A stretch of DNA of 64,000 nt from Cyanobacteria bacterium SBLK (GCA_017746715.1 JAGHZQ010000035.1:116786-180785); one strand, 5' to 3'. Shown: positions 14,706 to 25,095, numbered from the stretch's first letter. A program made the numbers and translations. Notes: generated by a model not told the origin, from the letters alone.

Positions 14706-17426
14706 TCAGGCCATTTGCCTCGTCATCAAATTGGCAAAAAGCCCGGGTCGTTCGATTAATTCTTCAAAAGTTCCCTGTTGTAATAAACGACCCGCTTCGA
14801 GAACGTAAATGCGATCGGCATTGCGAATGGTACTGAGACGGTGGGCGATAACAATACGAGTCACGTCCAACTGCTCTAGATTTTGACTGACGATCGCTTG
14901 CGTGCGATTATCCAAGGCGCTTGTCGCTTCGTCAAAAATGACGATTTTAGGATCGAGGGCGAGAGATCGGGCGATTAACAAGCGCTGTCGCTGTCCCCCA
15001 GAAAGATTCGTTCCCCCCTCGGAAATCACCGTGTGCATCCCCATGGGCATCGTTTCGATATCGCGATCGAATCCCGCTCTCCTCGCCGCTTTCCATGCCT
15101 CATCCATGGTAATGAGCGCCCCCCCGGAAATCAGATCGAAAATCGAGGCACTGTTAATTCTACCTTGTTGCAAAACTACCCCCAATTGACGGCGCACCGC
15201 AGCGATATCCAATCCCGATAAATCCTGACCGTCATAATAGATTGCCCCTTCCTCGGGTCGCTCAAAGCCCAATAACAGGCGAACGATGGTAGACTTGCCG
15301 CTACCGGACGGTCCCACTAAAGCGATAAATTCTCCCGGTTTAGCGGCGATGGTGACATCTTCTAGGGTGAGGGGTCCGTCATCCCGATAGCGGAAACTGA
15401 TGCGATCGAGTTTGACTTCCCCCCGCAAGGGACCGGGATCGGAGCGATCGCGAAGCAATTCCGGCGGGGTTTGCAAAATGGGTTTAGCCCGTTCCCACAA
15501 TACTAAAGCGTTGATAACTTCCGTTAATATCCCGCTCAATCGGGTCGTGCCTTGCAAGAAGATACCAAAAGCCGCATTAAACGCCAAAAACGTTCCCGTG
15601 CTGAGGGTTGCGTCTTCTCGGGCGATGAGGGCGGCGGCGGTGACAAAGAGGACGATTCTACCGATATTGGGTAAGAGGGTATTGGATAAGGACAGTAAAT
15701 CCTGCGCGTATTGGCTCTGTAAGGTCCATTCGAGGAGTCGGGTATAGGTTTTCGACCAGTAGGAAAAGGCGCGTGCTTCTGCCCCTGCAACCCGCAATTT
15801 AGAGACTCCGCCGATGAGTTGGAGGGTTGCGCTGGCCAGTTCCCCGCGAATTTCCGCGAGAGGGAGGAGTTTGCGACGGACGATCGCGCTCATAATTGTA
15901 GAAAAGATCGTGGCGATCGCGCCCAAAACAACGGCAACTAAGGCGAGGCGCAGGTCGTAAACCAACAGCAAAATTAAATTGAGCAGGGAGAACAAACCCG
16001 TTAAGAAGGTTTGCAAGACCTGACCGCTCAAAACCCGGCGAATTTGCCCGATCGCCGAGACGCGAGATTGGATATCTCCGGTGGAGTAGAGGCGAAAGAA
16101 GGACAGGGGCAATTTGAGCAGGCGATCCCAGAGGGCGGCCTGACTGGTGGCATCCATTGCCGTTTCCAGCCGCAATACCGCCAACCCTCGGGCGAGTTGA
16201 AAGATAATGCGCCCGAAATTCGCCGCCAGCAAACCGAGGCCGATCTGCACCAATAAGCCGCGATCGCCGTCGGGAATGGCCGAATCGATGAGAATGGCGG
16301 TGGCTTGGGGGGTCAGCATTCCCAAGAGGGTTCCGAAAACCCCTGCCAAAATCACCGCTAACATATCTTTTTGACGATCTTGCAGGAGAAAGCGGAGAAA
16401 TTCAAAGGTCGAGATAGTTTCTCCCAAGAGGGAACGATAAAAGGTATGGGCAAACGGCTCTAGTTCTTGTTGCGTCTTGGCATTGACGGGCGATCGCCGT
16501 CGGGTTTCCGGGTCGAAGAGTTCGTATCGGGACGGAGAAACGGGGAGGAGGGCGAGGGGGCGACCGTCATCCCGCCCGTAAGCGAGGAGAGGTCCGCAGT
16601 CCGATCGCCACCATTTTCCTTCCAGCAATATCCGCCGCGTGCGAATTTGGGAGGCTCGGGCGATCGCTTGCAGGGGGTCTTTAATCCGTTTCAGGTCTTC
16701 GGAACTGGCGGGGGGAGAGATGGGAATCCCGAGGGCGCGACCCACGGCACCGGCGGCGATTAAGAGGGGTTCGGTCTCCCGCAATTCTTCGGTTTCTCGG
16801 CGTTGGATGGTGGAGGCCAGTTCTTGGAGGGAGCCTTGCAACAGGTAGCGATCGCGTTCTTCTCGGGCGGCGAGGCGTTCTCTTTGTCGTTCTCGTTCTT
16901 GTTCTTCTCCTTCTCTCAAGCACTGGATTAAGTGCCGATGCCATGTTTCTAATTGCCCCTGCCAATCTTCTGCTTCCATTGCGAACGCGAGACGATCTCG
17001 CGCGATCGAGGGGAGGTGGGCGATCGCTTCGGTCAGATTGTTTGTCCAACGATTGACGCTGCGACTCAAAGCGTTGGGATTTTCTTGTCCCCATGTTTTG
17101 GCTTCCGTTGGCGTTAATTGGAGAAAATTGGACTCGGTCAGGGTAACGGCAACGATCGCATAAGTAGCGGTTTCGGGGTTTTCACTTTGGCGAGAAAATT
17201 TGCTTTTGGGGGGATCTTGGGGAGGCAGGCCGAAGAGGAGATCGCCAATTTCGGGACTGTAGAGATAGCGACGGGAGCCGGCAATTTTTCCTTCTCGATA
17301 AGGCAGGGAAAACAGGGCGATCGCTCCTGCTTGAAACAACCAAAAGGATTGAGGATCGTTCAGGACGAGAATTTTATTGCTCTTGAGAAGCGTTAACTTT
17401 TCGGCGGGGGAAGAAATTTCGTTCAT
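14706..17426 (-). CDS. NHLM-type bacteriocin export ABC transporter, permease/ATPase subunit (no peptidase domain)
   Basis: 906 residues. The N-terminal 300 or so residues form the extra domain typical of the second ABC protein of NHLM (NHLP leader) export systems. A six-helix ABC exporter domain follows (about 340-640). The ATPase has Walker A GPSGSGKST (near 695), signature LSGGQRQRLLIARSL and Walker B IVIFDEATSALD. The C39 peptidase domain, which belongs to the partner ABC protein, is absent. These systems export ribosomal peptides with nitrile-hydratase-like or Nif11-like leaders. No partner ABC protein, HlyD protein or leader peptide gene is in the window, so this copy is an orphan here. 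Confidence 0.85.
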   Translation of the reverse strand: MNEISSPAEKLTLLKSNKILVLNDPQSFWLFQAGAIALFSLPYREGKIAGSRRYLYSPEIGDLLFGLPPQDPPKSKFSRQSENPETATYAIVAVTLTESNFLQLTPTEAKTWGQENPNALSRSVNRWTNNLTEAIAHLPSIARDRLAFAMEAEDWQGQLETWHRHLIQCLREGEEQERERQRERLAAREERDRYLLQGSLQELASTIQRRETEELRETEPLLIAAGAVGRALGIPISPPASSEDLKRIKDPLQAIARASQIRTRRILLEGKWWRSDCGPLLAYGRDDGRPLALLPVSPSRYELFDPETRRRSPVNAKTQQELEPFAHTFYRSLLGETISTFEFLRFLLQDRQKDMLAVILAGVFGTLLGMLTPQATAILIDSAIPDGDRGLLVQIGLGLLAANFGRIIFQLARGLAVLRLETAMDATSQAALWDRLLKLPLSFFRLYSTGDIQSRVSAIGQIRRVLSGQVLQTFLTGLFSLLNLILLLVYDLRLALVAVVLGAIATIFSTIMSAIVRRKLLPLAEIRGELASATLQLIGGVSKLRVAGAEARAFSYWSKTYTRLLEWTLQSQYAQDLLSLSNTLLPNIGRIVLFVTAAALIAREDATLSTGTFLAFNAAFGIFLQGTTRLSGILTEVINALVLWERAKPILQTPPELLRDRSDPGPLRGEVKLDRISFRYRDDGPLTLEDVTIAAKPGEFIALVGPSGSGKSTIVRLLLGFERPEEGAIYYDGQDLSGLDIAAVRRQLGVVLQQGRINSASIFDLISGGALITMDEAWKAARRAGFDRDIETMPMGMHTVISEGGTNLSGGQRQRLLIARSLALDPKIVIFDEATSALDNRTQAIVSQNLEQLDVTRIVIAHRLSTIRNADRIYVLEAGRLLQQGTFEELIERPGLFANLMTRQMA

Positions 17427-17510
17427 GAGAAGTTTGCGATCGCGCCCCGAGCCATTTTATCGCATCGATCGCCCTTGCTGCCCAATTCTGGGGACAACCA
17501 GAGTCAACAA

Positions 17511-17540
17511 TTTTGAATTTTGAATTCTGAATTTTGAATT
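17511..17540. repeat. Dispersed TTTTGAATT-type simple repeat
   Basis: Three to four tandem units of TTTTGAATT in the space between the TpsA gene and the NHLM transporter gene; same family as the copies at 7146 and 12066, opposite orientation. Confidence 0.6.
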
Positions 17541-17554
17541 GAAAAAGGCGATCG

Positions 17555-20500
17555 CTACATCCCATGAGAACAAGAAAATATGGGGGGATTTTGGTTTTTG
17601 GCTGCCATTTCTTCCTGATTTTCTTCAATTGTGCCGTCGGTTTCTAACTCGTCGAGGGGGATAAATTCATCGTCGATGTCTGCGATGAGCATATCTTCGG
17701 GATTGTTTGGGGATCCGCTAATTCCTTGAACGGTAAAGGAGGAGGAATTCGGGCCGCCAGTGGAGCATCCCTCTCGTACCTGTGGTTCGGTTTGGTCTTC
17801 GGGGAGATTTGTGAGTCCGTTGCTGGGGTCGATACCGAGGGTATTCAGTTGTACGGTGCCATCTAATCCAAATTCGGAACTGGCGGTGATATCGCTACGG
17901 GAAGTGAGTTCGTCTCGGAATTTTAAGCCAAAGATCGCTTGTGCGGTAATGTCGATACGTCCCCCATTCCCCTCGAAGGCGTTGGCGGTGATGTCGTTGT
18001 CTTCGTGGGGAGGTCCGACGAGAAAGCCATTATCGGCGTTAATTGTGATGTTACCGCCATCTCCTCCGGTTTGTGCGGTGCCGGCGGTGGTGGAGATTTT
18101 GCTCCCGTGGCGCATTAGGAGAAGGTCTCGTACTGTGAGATCGATGTTTCCGCCTTGGGTGCTGCGGGTTTCGGCGGTAATTTGGCTGTTGTCGAGATCG
18201 ATGCGATCGCTTTGAATTTCGATATTTCCTCCGATTCCGGTACCTTGACTATCTACTGCGATCGCGGCATTTTCTCTCAATTCTAGCGTTCTCGAAGTCA
18301 CGTTAATTTTACCGCCATCGCCTCGAGAATTGGCGGTAGAATTGGCAAATAAACCGCTACTCCCCCCTTGGTTGGTTACGATGTTGAAGCGATCGCGAAC
18401 AAAACGTTCTTCAAAAGTTGGATCGCTACCCGAAAGAATAGTGCGATCGGTAATATTGAGATTAATATTGCCTGCTTTTCCATCGCCAAATGTGGTCACA
18501 ATAATTTGACCGCCTCGCATTGCTTCAAAGGTTTCTGCATTAATTGTCACATCTCCTGCTTGACTAGAATTTGCAGTTAATGCTTCTACTACTCCACTAT
18601 CAGAAATATTAAAATTTTTGGTATTCACGGTAATTGTACCCGCTTCTCCGATTGTTCCGCGATCGGCATTCACAAATAAACCGCTAGAGCCTTCGGTTAC
18701 AATGGAAGATTGAGAAGGATTCAAAATTTGAAGATCGGGAGCAGTGGAGGACAAGAAAGAACGTTGCAAACTACTAAGTGGATCGATAAATGGTGTAGAA
18801 CGAAAACCAGAAATATTTACCGAATCGGTGGCATTAATAACAATACTTCCTCCTTTCCCTTGACCAGAAGGAATCTCAACTCGTTCTCCACTAGCTAGAC
18901 TTGCACTGATTTGTGCTCCATTAATCAAATTCAAAGTTCTTGTTTGAATATCAATATCTCCTCCATTACCTACTCCTCCAAAACCGATATCGCTAAGTAA
19001 AGCACTGCGATCGAGATTAACCGAGTCTGTAATTTGTAATGAAATTTCACCTCCATCACCTCGACCTAAATTCCCTGTCAGAATCATGCTCTCTTCTGAT
19101 AAAGATAAATGATTTGCTTGAATATCGATAATTCCAGCATTACCAATTGAATTCAACCAAGCAAAAGTAGATATAGCGCCACCATCTGACAATTTTAATG
19201 TTTGACTAACTTTAATATCAATATTACCTCCATTTCCTCTGCCTAAAGTTGTAGTAATTATTTGGCCTCCATTTTCAAGTGAAAGAGATTCTGAGTCTAT
19301 TTCGATTCCATTGCTCTTAGATATTGCATTTATGCCAATCCCACTTTGTATTGATGAGGGACTTAGACTGCCTTCCCCATCTAAGAGAATAAAGCGAGCA
19401 TTAATTTTTATTTTTCCTGATTCTCCTTGACTATCTGTAGTTGCTGCGATAAAACCTCCATTAGTGATTGATAGATTTCCTGTAATAATCTCAATATTAC
19501 CTACATTACCTGACGATGCAGCGATAGAACTAATTGCACTAGGTCTTCCTTCACGACCTTCACCATCAATAGAGACAATATCTTGTACGGTAAGGATTAA
19601 ATTACCACTATTACCAAAACCTGAATTTTGATTAAAAATCATGCTTCCGTTAGTAACAAAAAGAGATTTTGCTTTAATATCTAACAAACCTCCATTTCCA
19701 TTCGCATTAATCCCAATCTCACCACCTACAAAACTTGCTTGCCCGCCATTACTTTCTCCATCTATAGATATATTTTCACGAACATTAATTATTAAATTAC
19801 CTCCATCTCCTTCTTCACGGGCAAAAACACCAAGAATCCCTCCTCGCGTTACTGATAAACTTCCTGCATTAATTTTGATATCTCCTCCTCGACCCGTTGC
19901 ATTATCATTTAAAACTGAACTATTGATTACAGTACTTCGTCCACTATTATTTTCTCCATGAATTTCAAGAGCATTCTGAATATCCAAAATAATATCTCCT
20001 GCATTTGCAAGTTTTTCAGCAGTTGTAGATATTACTGCTCCATTTTTTGCTGTTAATGAGTTGGCATAAATTCCAAGATTCCCACCTGTTAAGTTAGGAT
20101 CGTTGGATAAATTGTTATTGGCAACAAAAGCATTATCGATCGCAATATGCTCTCGACTACCTAATACAATATTTCCTCCTAATAATCCCGATGACAAAAT
20201 TGAAGCATTGGGCGAGACGAAAATGTTATCGCGAGACACTAAAGATATATCTCCGCCATTTGCACTAATCCCAAATCCTAATATTGAAGAACCTCGAACT
20301 CGAATATTTCCATCAAGCTCGTCATTCGGTTGATATTGATTGGTTAACAAAACTTGACCCGCGAAAAAATTTGTGAATGTTGGATCTGCAAAAAGGATGG
20401 CACCCAGATCGATATTTGCACTGGATGGAGAACTACTGGTGTCGATCGGACTCAAAAAAATGCCCGTACCCGTCAACAACGGACTGCCAATAAAATTAGA

Positions 20501-21610
20501 ATCGACTCCCGCACGAATATCTACAGTCGGTTCATTTTTCCCATCAATTTCTATGGTTTTGCCATCAAATAACGTCACCGTTTCCGTTAAACCATTTACC
20601 GGATCTGTGCCAGTAATCCAAATAAAACCCGGAATTTCGACCTTTCCTCCTGCTAAAATATGCAATGATGCGCCGATATAAGAATCAAAACTCACATCTC
20701 CTTGAGAACGAATTATCGGATCGTTGGGACTTTCTAACTCTCCCAAATCTCCATCTAACTCCTCAATGCGAAAACTTCCCCCACTGTAATAATGAGCATC
20801 GCCAATAACAGCATTATTACTCCTCAATACCATATCCCCACCGGAAAATAACCCACTCTCCCCATGATTCAAAGCAAAAATATCCACCTTCTCATTTCCT
20901 TGTATCAGCAAATCATTCCCCGCTGCCGCAACAAAGCGACTATTTTCCCCATCCCGAATCCTCACCGTCTCCCCTTTCAGTGTCAAATCTTCCCCCGCGA
21001 CTAACTCCCCTTCTAACTGCAAATTCCCTCCCGATAGCGTTAAATTTCCCCCCGTTGATAAATGCCCTAAATTAACAATTGTTGCTGGTTCTCCCTCAAA
21101 CTGTAAAGAAATCTGAATCGGTACGCGATCGACAATGAGAGGCGGCATTTCTGGATTTAAAGCATTAAACTCGCTACCATCGGGAAAGACAAAACTGCTC
21201 GCCGTACTCGCTACAAACGACCCTTTAATATCCAAACTGGCATTCTCCCCAAAAATAATGCCATTGGGATTAATCAAATATAAATTCGCCTCCCCCAGCA
21301 CCCCCAATGTCCCGAAAATTTCCGAAATATTGCCCCCCGTCACCCGACTAAAAATATTTTCCACCACCGCCGGATTGAGAAAATAAGCAGAATGTCCGTT
21401 GCGAACATTAAATTCTTGAAAACTGTGAAACAAATTTGAACCCCGCAGCGCACCCCCTTCAATTTGCTCTCGTTGCACCCCCGCAGGCATCACCACGGAT
21501 CCCTCGCCTCCCAATGTGCCATCCGGGACGATTTGTGCCAATGCCGGATGTGCCGAGGCGATCGCGCATCCCACCGCCAAACCGCAATACCCCAACCCAT
21601 CTCTCACCAT
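17555..21610 (-). CDS. Two-partner-secretion exoprotein (filamentous hemagglutinin-like, TpsA)
   Basis: 1351 residues. A signal peptide (CGLAVGCAIASAHPALAQ) is followed by the TPS domain: GGEGSVVMPAG, GSNLFHSFQEFNV, then the hallmarks VTGGNISEIFGTLGVLGEANLYLINPNGIIFG near residue 110. After that the protein is a long array of beta-helix repeats of about 20-30 residues with recurring GGNIxI and GNGGDIDI patterns to about residue 1270. The C-terminal REGCSTGGPNSSSFTVQG is a conserved ending in cyanobacterial members. The protein is expected to be exported through an outer-membrane TpsB pore and displayed or released as an adhesin-like fibre. No TpsB gene is within the window. The sequence AAAGNDLLIQGNEKVDIFAL belongs to the first beta-helix turns. 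Confidence 0.92.
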   Translation of the reverse strand: MVRDGLGYCGLAVGCAIASAHPALAQIVPDGTLGGEGSVVMPAGVQREQIEGGALRGSNLFHSFQEFNVRNGHSAYFLNPAVVENIFSRVTGGNISEIFGTLGVLGEANLYLINPNGIIFGENASLDIKGSFVASTASSFVFPDGSEFNALNPEMPPLIVDRVPIQISLQFEGEPATIVNLGHLSTGGNLTLSGGNLQLEGELVAGEDLTLKGETVRIRDGENSRFVAAAGNDLLIQGNEKVDIFALNHGESGLFSGGDMVLRSNNAVIGDAHYYSGGSFRIEELDGDLGELESPNDPIIRSQGDVSFDSYIGASLHILAGGKVEIPGFIWITGTDPVNGLTETVTLFDGKTIEIDGKNEPTVDIRAGVDSNFIGSPLLTGTGIFLSPIDTSSSPSSANIDLGAILFADPTFTNFFAGQVLLTNQYQPNDELDGNIRVRGSSILGFGISANGGDISLVSRDNIFVSPNASILSSGLLGGNIVLGSREHIAIDNAFVANNNLSNDPNLTGGNLGIYANSLTAKNGAVISTTAEKLANAGDIILDIQNALEIHGENNSGRSTVINSSVLNDNATGRGGDIKINAGSLSVTRGGILGVFAREEGDGGNLIINVRENISIDGESNGGQASFVGGEIGINANGNGGLLDIKAKSLFVTNGSMIFNQNSGFGNSGNLILTVQDIVSIDGEGREGRPSAISSIAASSGNVGNIEIITGNLSITNGGFIAATTDSQGESGKIKINARFILLDGEGSLSPSSIQSGIGINAISKSNGIEIDSESLSLENGGQIITTTLGRGNGGNIDIKVSQTLKLSDGGAISTFAWLNSIGNAGIIDIQANHLSLSEESMILTGNLGRGDGGEISLQITDSVNLDRSALLSDIGFGGVGNGGDIDIQTRTLNLINGAQISASLASGERVEIPSGQGKGGSIVINATDSVNISGFRSTPFIDPLSSLQRSFLSSTAPDLQILNPSQSSIVTEGSSGLFVNADRGTIGEAGTITVNTKNFNISDSGVVEALTANSSQAGDVTINAETFEAMRGGQIIVTTFGDGKAGNINLNITDRTILSGSDPTFEERFVRDRFNIVTNQGGSSGLFANSTANSRGDGGKINVTSRTLELRENAAIAVDSQGTGIGGNIEIQSDRIDLDNSQITAETRSTQGGNIDLTVRDLLLMRHGSKISTTAGTAQTGGDGGNITINADNGFLVGPPHEDNDITANAFEGNGGRIDITAQAIFGLKFRDELTSRSDITASSEFGLDGTVQLNTLGIDPSNGLTNLPEDQTEPQVREGCSTGGPNSSSFTVQGISGSPNNPEDMLIADIDDEFIPLDELETDGTIEENQEEMAAKNQNPPIFSCSHGM

Positions 21611-21712
21611 TACACACCTCCCATCGATTTATTTATTCTTTTGGGTGAAAAGCGATCGCTTTATGCAGAGAATCCCCAAAAACTTTTTCGGAAAGTGCGA
21701 TCGGCCGAGCTA

Positions 21713-21735
21713 TTTTGAATTTTGAATTTTGAATT
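21713..21735. repeat. Dispersed TTTTGAATT-type simple repeat
   Basis: Three tandem TTTTGAATT-like units between the Uma2 gene and the TpsA gene. Confidence 0.6.
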
Positions 21736-21745
21736 GACCCACGGG

Positions 21746-22321
21746 TTAATTCAAAATGCCTCGTAATTCTAATTCAAACCCCAATAAAACATCTTCTCCC
21801 GATAAGCGATCGGGGGCTTCTAAACTCTCCACCTCTTGCCCTTGACGATAAATTTCAACGCAATTATTTTGCGGATCGATTAACCACCCCAAACGCACCC
21901 CACATCTCATATATTCCTGCATCTTTTGTTGTACGCCCTGTAAAGTATCCGTCGCCGATCGCAACTCGATCGCGAAATCGGGAGCAAGGGGTAAAAACTG
22001 ATTCGGTCGTAAATTTAAGGCTTCAATTCTCTCTCGTCTGACCCAAGACCCATCGGGCGAGCGTTCCGCACCATTCGGGAGAGTATAACCCGTAGAAGAA
22101 TCAAACGCCAATCCCGTCCCATCCTGCTCCGTCCAATTTTCCAAACGAGCCGTTAACTTAGAATTGCGATTGCCGCTAATCCATCCCGTCGGTGGCATAA
22201 TAATTAACTCTCCTTCTGCGGTTCGTTCCAATCGTAAATCGCGATTATCCTGACAGAGTTGAAAAAACTGTTCGCGGGTGAGAGAGGCGATCGCTTGAAT
22301 GTTAAGGGTAATCGCATTCAT
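21746..22321 (-). CDS. Uma2-family protein (DUF820, restriction-endonuclease-like fold)
   Basis: 191 residues, the usual length. Family features seen are FFQLCQDNRDLRLERTAEGELIIMPPTG at the N-terminus, GTGLAFDSSTGYTLPNGAERSPDGSWVRRER in the middle and the putative catalytic core APDFAIELRSATDTL, then MQEYMRCGVRLGWLIDPQNNCVEIYRQGQEVE. The family shares the PD-(D/E)XK nuclease fold and is hugely expanded in cyanobacteria, mostly without known function. The core motif has ELR where many members have EVxSPS. The gene stands alone. Confidence 0.88.
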   Translation of the reverse strand: MNAITLNIQAIASLTREQFFQLCQDNRDLRLERTAEGELIIMPPTGWISGNRNSKLTARLENWTEQDGTGLAFDSSTGYTLPNGAERSPDGSWVRRERIEALNLRPNQFLPLAPDFAIELRSATDTLQGVQQKMQEYMRCGVRLGWLIDPQNNCVEIYRQGQEVESLEAPDRLSGEDVLLGFELELRGILN

Positions 22322-22400
22322 GGCTCGAGGAAGAAAAACAATTGTTCCTCATTGTATCAAGATCGGAACGAGGCAGAAGCGGAAATCCTTAGAGGAATCC

Positions 22401-22470
22401 CCCCCAACTCCCCTTCGCAAAGAGGGGAGAATCCGGAAGTCCCCCTTACCAAGGGGGATTTAGGGGGATT
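22401..22470. repeat. C/G-run intergenic repeat with hairpin
   Basis: Runs of C and G, with CCCCCTT (22441-22447) and AAGGGGG (22451-22457) forming a tight hairpin, followed by GATTTAGGGGGATT. This is a common type of dispersed repeat in cyanobacterial intergenic DNA. It lies between Uma2 and pdhB. Confidence 0.6.
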
Positions 22471-22496
22471 AAAATTTTGCGAGCGCCCAAAACATA

Positions 22497-22524
22497 ACTA
22501 ACAACCAATAACCAACAACTGATA
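22497..22524. repeat. CAACCAATAACCAACAACT-type simple repeat
   Basis: A short A/C-rich repeat of the same kind as those at 25096, 30307, 45022 (opposite strand) and 50342 (opposite strand). Confidence 0.5.
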
Positions 22525-22554
22525 AGATCGCATATGCTGTATTGGTAAGGCGGA

Positions 22555-23544
22555 ATGGCTGAGACATTATTTTTCAATGCACTTCGAGACGCAACAGATG
22601 AAGAAATGGGACGAGATGAAACCGTCCTCGTCCTCGGAGAAGATGTGGGACATTATGGCGGATCCTATAAAGTCACGAAAGATTTATGTAAAAAATATGG
22701 CGACCTGCGGGTACTGGACACCCCGATCGCGGAAAATAGTTTTTGCGGCATGGCAGTAGGCGCGGCGATGACCGGATTGCGACCCATCGTAGAAGGGATG
22801 AATATGGGATTCTTGCTCCTCGCCTTCAACCAAATCTCAAATAACGCGGGAATGTTGCGCTACACCTCCGGCGGTAATTTTAAAATCCCCATGGTTATTC
22901 GCGGACCCGGGGGTGTGGGACGACAACTCGGGGCGGAACATTCCCAACGTCTCGAAGCCTATTTTCACGCCGTACCGGGACTAAAAATCGTCGCTTGTTC
23001 CACCCCCTACAACGCCAAAGGACTCCTCAAAGCCGCCATTCGCGACGATAATCCCGTGTTATTCTTCGAGCACGTCCTCCTCTACAACCTGAAAGAAAAC
23101 TTACCCGATTACGAATATCTCTGCGCCCTCGATAAAGCCGAAGTGGTGCGTCCCGGTAGCGATGTCACGATTTTGACCTACTCCAGAATGCGCCACCACT
23201 GCACCCAAGCTGCGAAACTCCTGGAAAAACAGGGTTTAAACTACGATCCCGAAATCATCGACCTCATATCCCTCAAACCCTTCGATATGGAAGCGATCGC
23301 TACCTCCATTCGCAAAACCCATCGCGTCATTATCGTTGAAGAGTGCATGAAAACGGGAGGCATTGCCGCAGAACTCGCCGCTTTAATCAACGAACAACTC
23401 TTCGACGAACTCGATGGCCCCATCGTGCGCCTGTCCTCTCAAGATATCCCTACTCCCTACAATGGAACATTAGAACACCTAACCATCGTCCAGCCCCCTC
23501 AGATTGTCGAAGCTATCCAAAAACTCATCACCGCACAAATTTAG
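22555..23544 (+). CDS. pdhB: Pyruvate dehydrogenase E1 component, beta subunit
   Basis: 329 residues, close to the length of cyanobacterial and chloroplast PdhB. The enzyme decarboxylates pyruvate with thiamine diphosphate and passes the acetyl group to the E2 lipoyl domain, feeding acetyl-CoA to lipid synthesis. Seen motifs are [18 protein letters not shown] at the N-terminus, [28 protein letters not shown] and [27 protein letters not shown], all hallmarks of the transketolase-like pyrimidine domain. The C-terminal transketolase domain carries [13 protein letters not shown]. It begins a run with secD and secF, an order kept in many cyanobacteria. A purine/pyrimidine-rich 113-base spacer separates it from secD. 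Confidence 0.95.
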   Translation: MAETLFFNALRDATDEEMGRDETVLVLGEDVGHYGGSYKVTKDLCKKYGDLRVLDTPIAENSFCGMAVGAAMTGLRPIVEGMNMGFLLLAFNQISNNAGMLRYTSGGNFKIPMVIRGPGGVGRQLGAEHSQRLEAYFHAVPGLKIVACSTPYNAKGLLKAAIRDDNPVLFFEHVLLYNLKENLPDYEYLCALDKAEVVRPGSDVTILTYSRMRHHCTQAAKLLEKQGLNYDPEIIDLISLKPFDMEAIATSIRKTHRVIIVEECMKTGGIAAELAALINEQLFDELDGPIVRLSSQDIPTPYNGTLEHLTIVQPPQIVEAIQKLITAQI

Positions 23545-23657
23545 TTGAGAATTGAGAGTTGAGAGTTGATAGCGGACAGTTGAGAGTCAAGAAAAATTAT
23601 GAATAAACATCCCCACTTTTTACTCTTGACTCGTTACCCTTTACTTTTAAAAGCTCC

Positions 23658-25058
23658 ATGCAAAAACAACGCGTTACGTTTGCCGTCATTATCGGGTTAG
23701 TCTTGGCCGCGATCGCCCTCCTAACCCAATTTCCCCTCAATCAAGGATTGGACTTGAAAGGAGGCGCGCGCCTGACCCTGCAAGTCCAACCCACCGAAGA
23801 AATCACCTCCATCTCCCCGGAAAATCTCTCTGATGCCAAACGGGTGATTGAAAACCGCGTCAATGGTTTGGGGGTGGCCGAACCCGTGGTGCAAACCGTC
23901 AACCCCGATAAAATCGTCGTGCAGCTCCCCGGTGTCAGCGATCCCCAACAAGCCGAACGGGTTTTGGGGGAAACCGCACAATTAGAATTTCTCAGCCAAA
24001 AACAAGGTACGGAAGGACAATTCCCTATCGAAGTGCAACTGCAACGAGTAGCACAATTGGAACTGGAGAATCTCCAACAAGCCGACAACCCCGATCTCGA
24101 GGCGATCGCCACGGCGAAAGAAGCGGTAGAAAAAGCCAATGCCGTTATTCTCGATCTCTTCGAAACAACCGGATTAACCGGAAAATCTCTCACCAACGCC
24201 CTCGCCGGAACAAACCCCGCCAATCAGTGGGAAGTGAACTTATATTTCGATCCCGAAGGCGGACAACAATTTGCCGAACTCACTAAAGGAATTGCCGGCA
24301 CCGGACGGACGATTGGTATTTTCCTCGACGGTCGCTTAATTAGTTCCCCAACGGTGAGCGCTGAATATGCCGTTGACGGCATTACTGGAGGACGAGCGAG
24401 TATCTCCGGTGCTTTAGATTCCCAAGAAGCCGTCGAACTTGCCATTCAATTGCGAGGGGGGGCATTGCCTTTTCCCGTAGAATTGGTGGAAAATCGCACC
24501 GTGGGGGCAACATTGGGACGCGATAGCGTCAACCGCAGTATCGTCGCTGCCGTTTCGGGTTTGCTGCTGGTGTTAATTTTTATGGTGATTTACTATCGCT
24601 TGCCTGGGGCGATCGCCGATGTTGCCCTGACGATTTATACCCTGCTCACCCTCGCCTGTTACGCCCTTATCGGTGTCACCTTAACCCTACCGGGAATTGC
24701 CGGCTTTATTCTCAGTATCGGTATGGCAGTGGATGCAAACGTTTTAATTTTCGAGCGGACGCGGGAAGAATTGCGATCGGGAAAAACGCTTTATCGATCG
24801 GTAGAATCGGGATTTTATCGTGCCTTTTCCAGTATTTTAGATGGCAACGTCACCACTTTAATCGCTTGTTTGGCCTTGTTTTGGCTGGGATCGGGATTGG
24901 TAAAAGGCTTTGCGTTAACCCTCGCGATCGGGGTTGCCGTCAGCATGTTTACCGCCCTAACCTGCAGCCGCACTCTCATGCTTTTAGTGGTTTTGGGATT
25001 TCCCAAGGTTCGTCAAAATCCTAACTTGTTCTGTCCGAACTTACCCGAACCGCAGTAA
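23658..25058 (+). CDS. secD: Protein translocase subunit SecD
   Basis: 466 residues. The first membrane helix (VTFAVIIGLVLAAIALLTQ) is followed by the family signature GLDLKGGARLTLQV, a large periplasmic domain with ENRVNGLGVAEPVVQ and IVVQLPGV, and five more helices from about residue 285. IGMAVDANVLIFERTREELRSG is the conserved loop of RND-like SecD proteins. With SecF it uses the proton gradient to pull exported proteins across the plasma or thylakoid membrane behind SecYEG. The gene is 87 bases ahead of secF on the same strand. Confidence 0.96.
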   Translation: MQKQRVTFAVIIGLVLAAIALLTQFPLNQGLDLKGGARLTLQVQPTEEITSISPENLSDAKRVIENRVNGLGVAEPVVQTVNPDKIVVQLPGVSDPQQAERVLGETAQLEFLSQKQGTEGQFPIEVQLQRVAQLELENLQQADNPDLEAIATAKEAVEKANAVILDLFETTGLTGKSLTNALAGTNPANQWEVNLYFDPEGGQQFAELTKGIAGTGRTIGIFLDGRLISSPTVSAEYAVDGITGGRASISGALDSQEAVELAIQLRGGALPFPVELVENRTVGATLGRDSVNRSIVAAVSGLLLVLIFMVIYYRLPGAIADVALTIYTLLTLACYALIGVTLTLPGIAGFILSIGMAVDANVLIFERTREELRSGKTLYRSVESGFYRAFSSILDGNVTTLIACLALFWLGSGLVKGFALTLAIGVAVSMFTALTCSRTLMLLVVLGFPKVRQNPNLFCPNLPEPQ

Positions 25059-25095
25059 GAGGATGGGGAAGCGTCGGAAGCATGGGGAGAGGATG

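Noticed and set aside
16681..17094. Long Arg-rich frame inside the NHLM transporter gene
   Set aside because: Same strand, different frame, low-complexity Arg/Pro composition; a shadow of the real gene.
22401..22470. CRISPR-like repeats from the C/G runs before pdhB
   Set aside because: Only a single hairpin repeat with no regular spacers.
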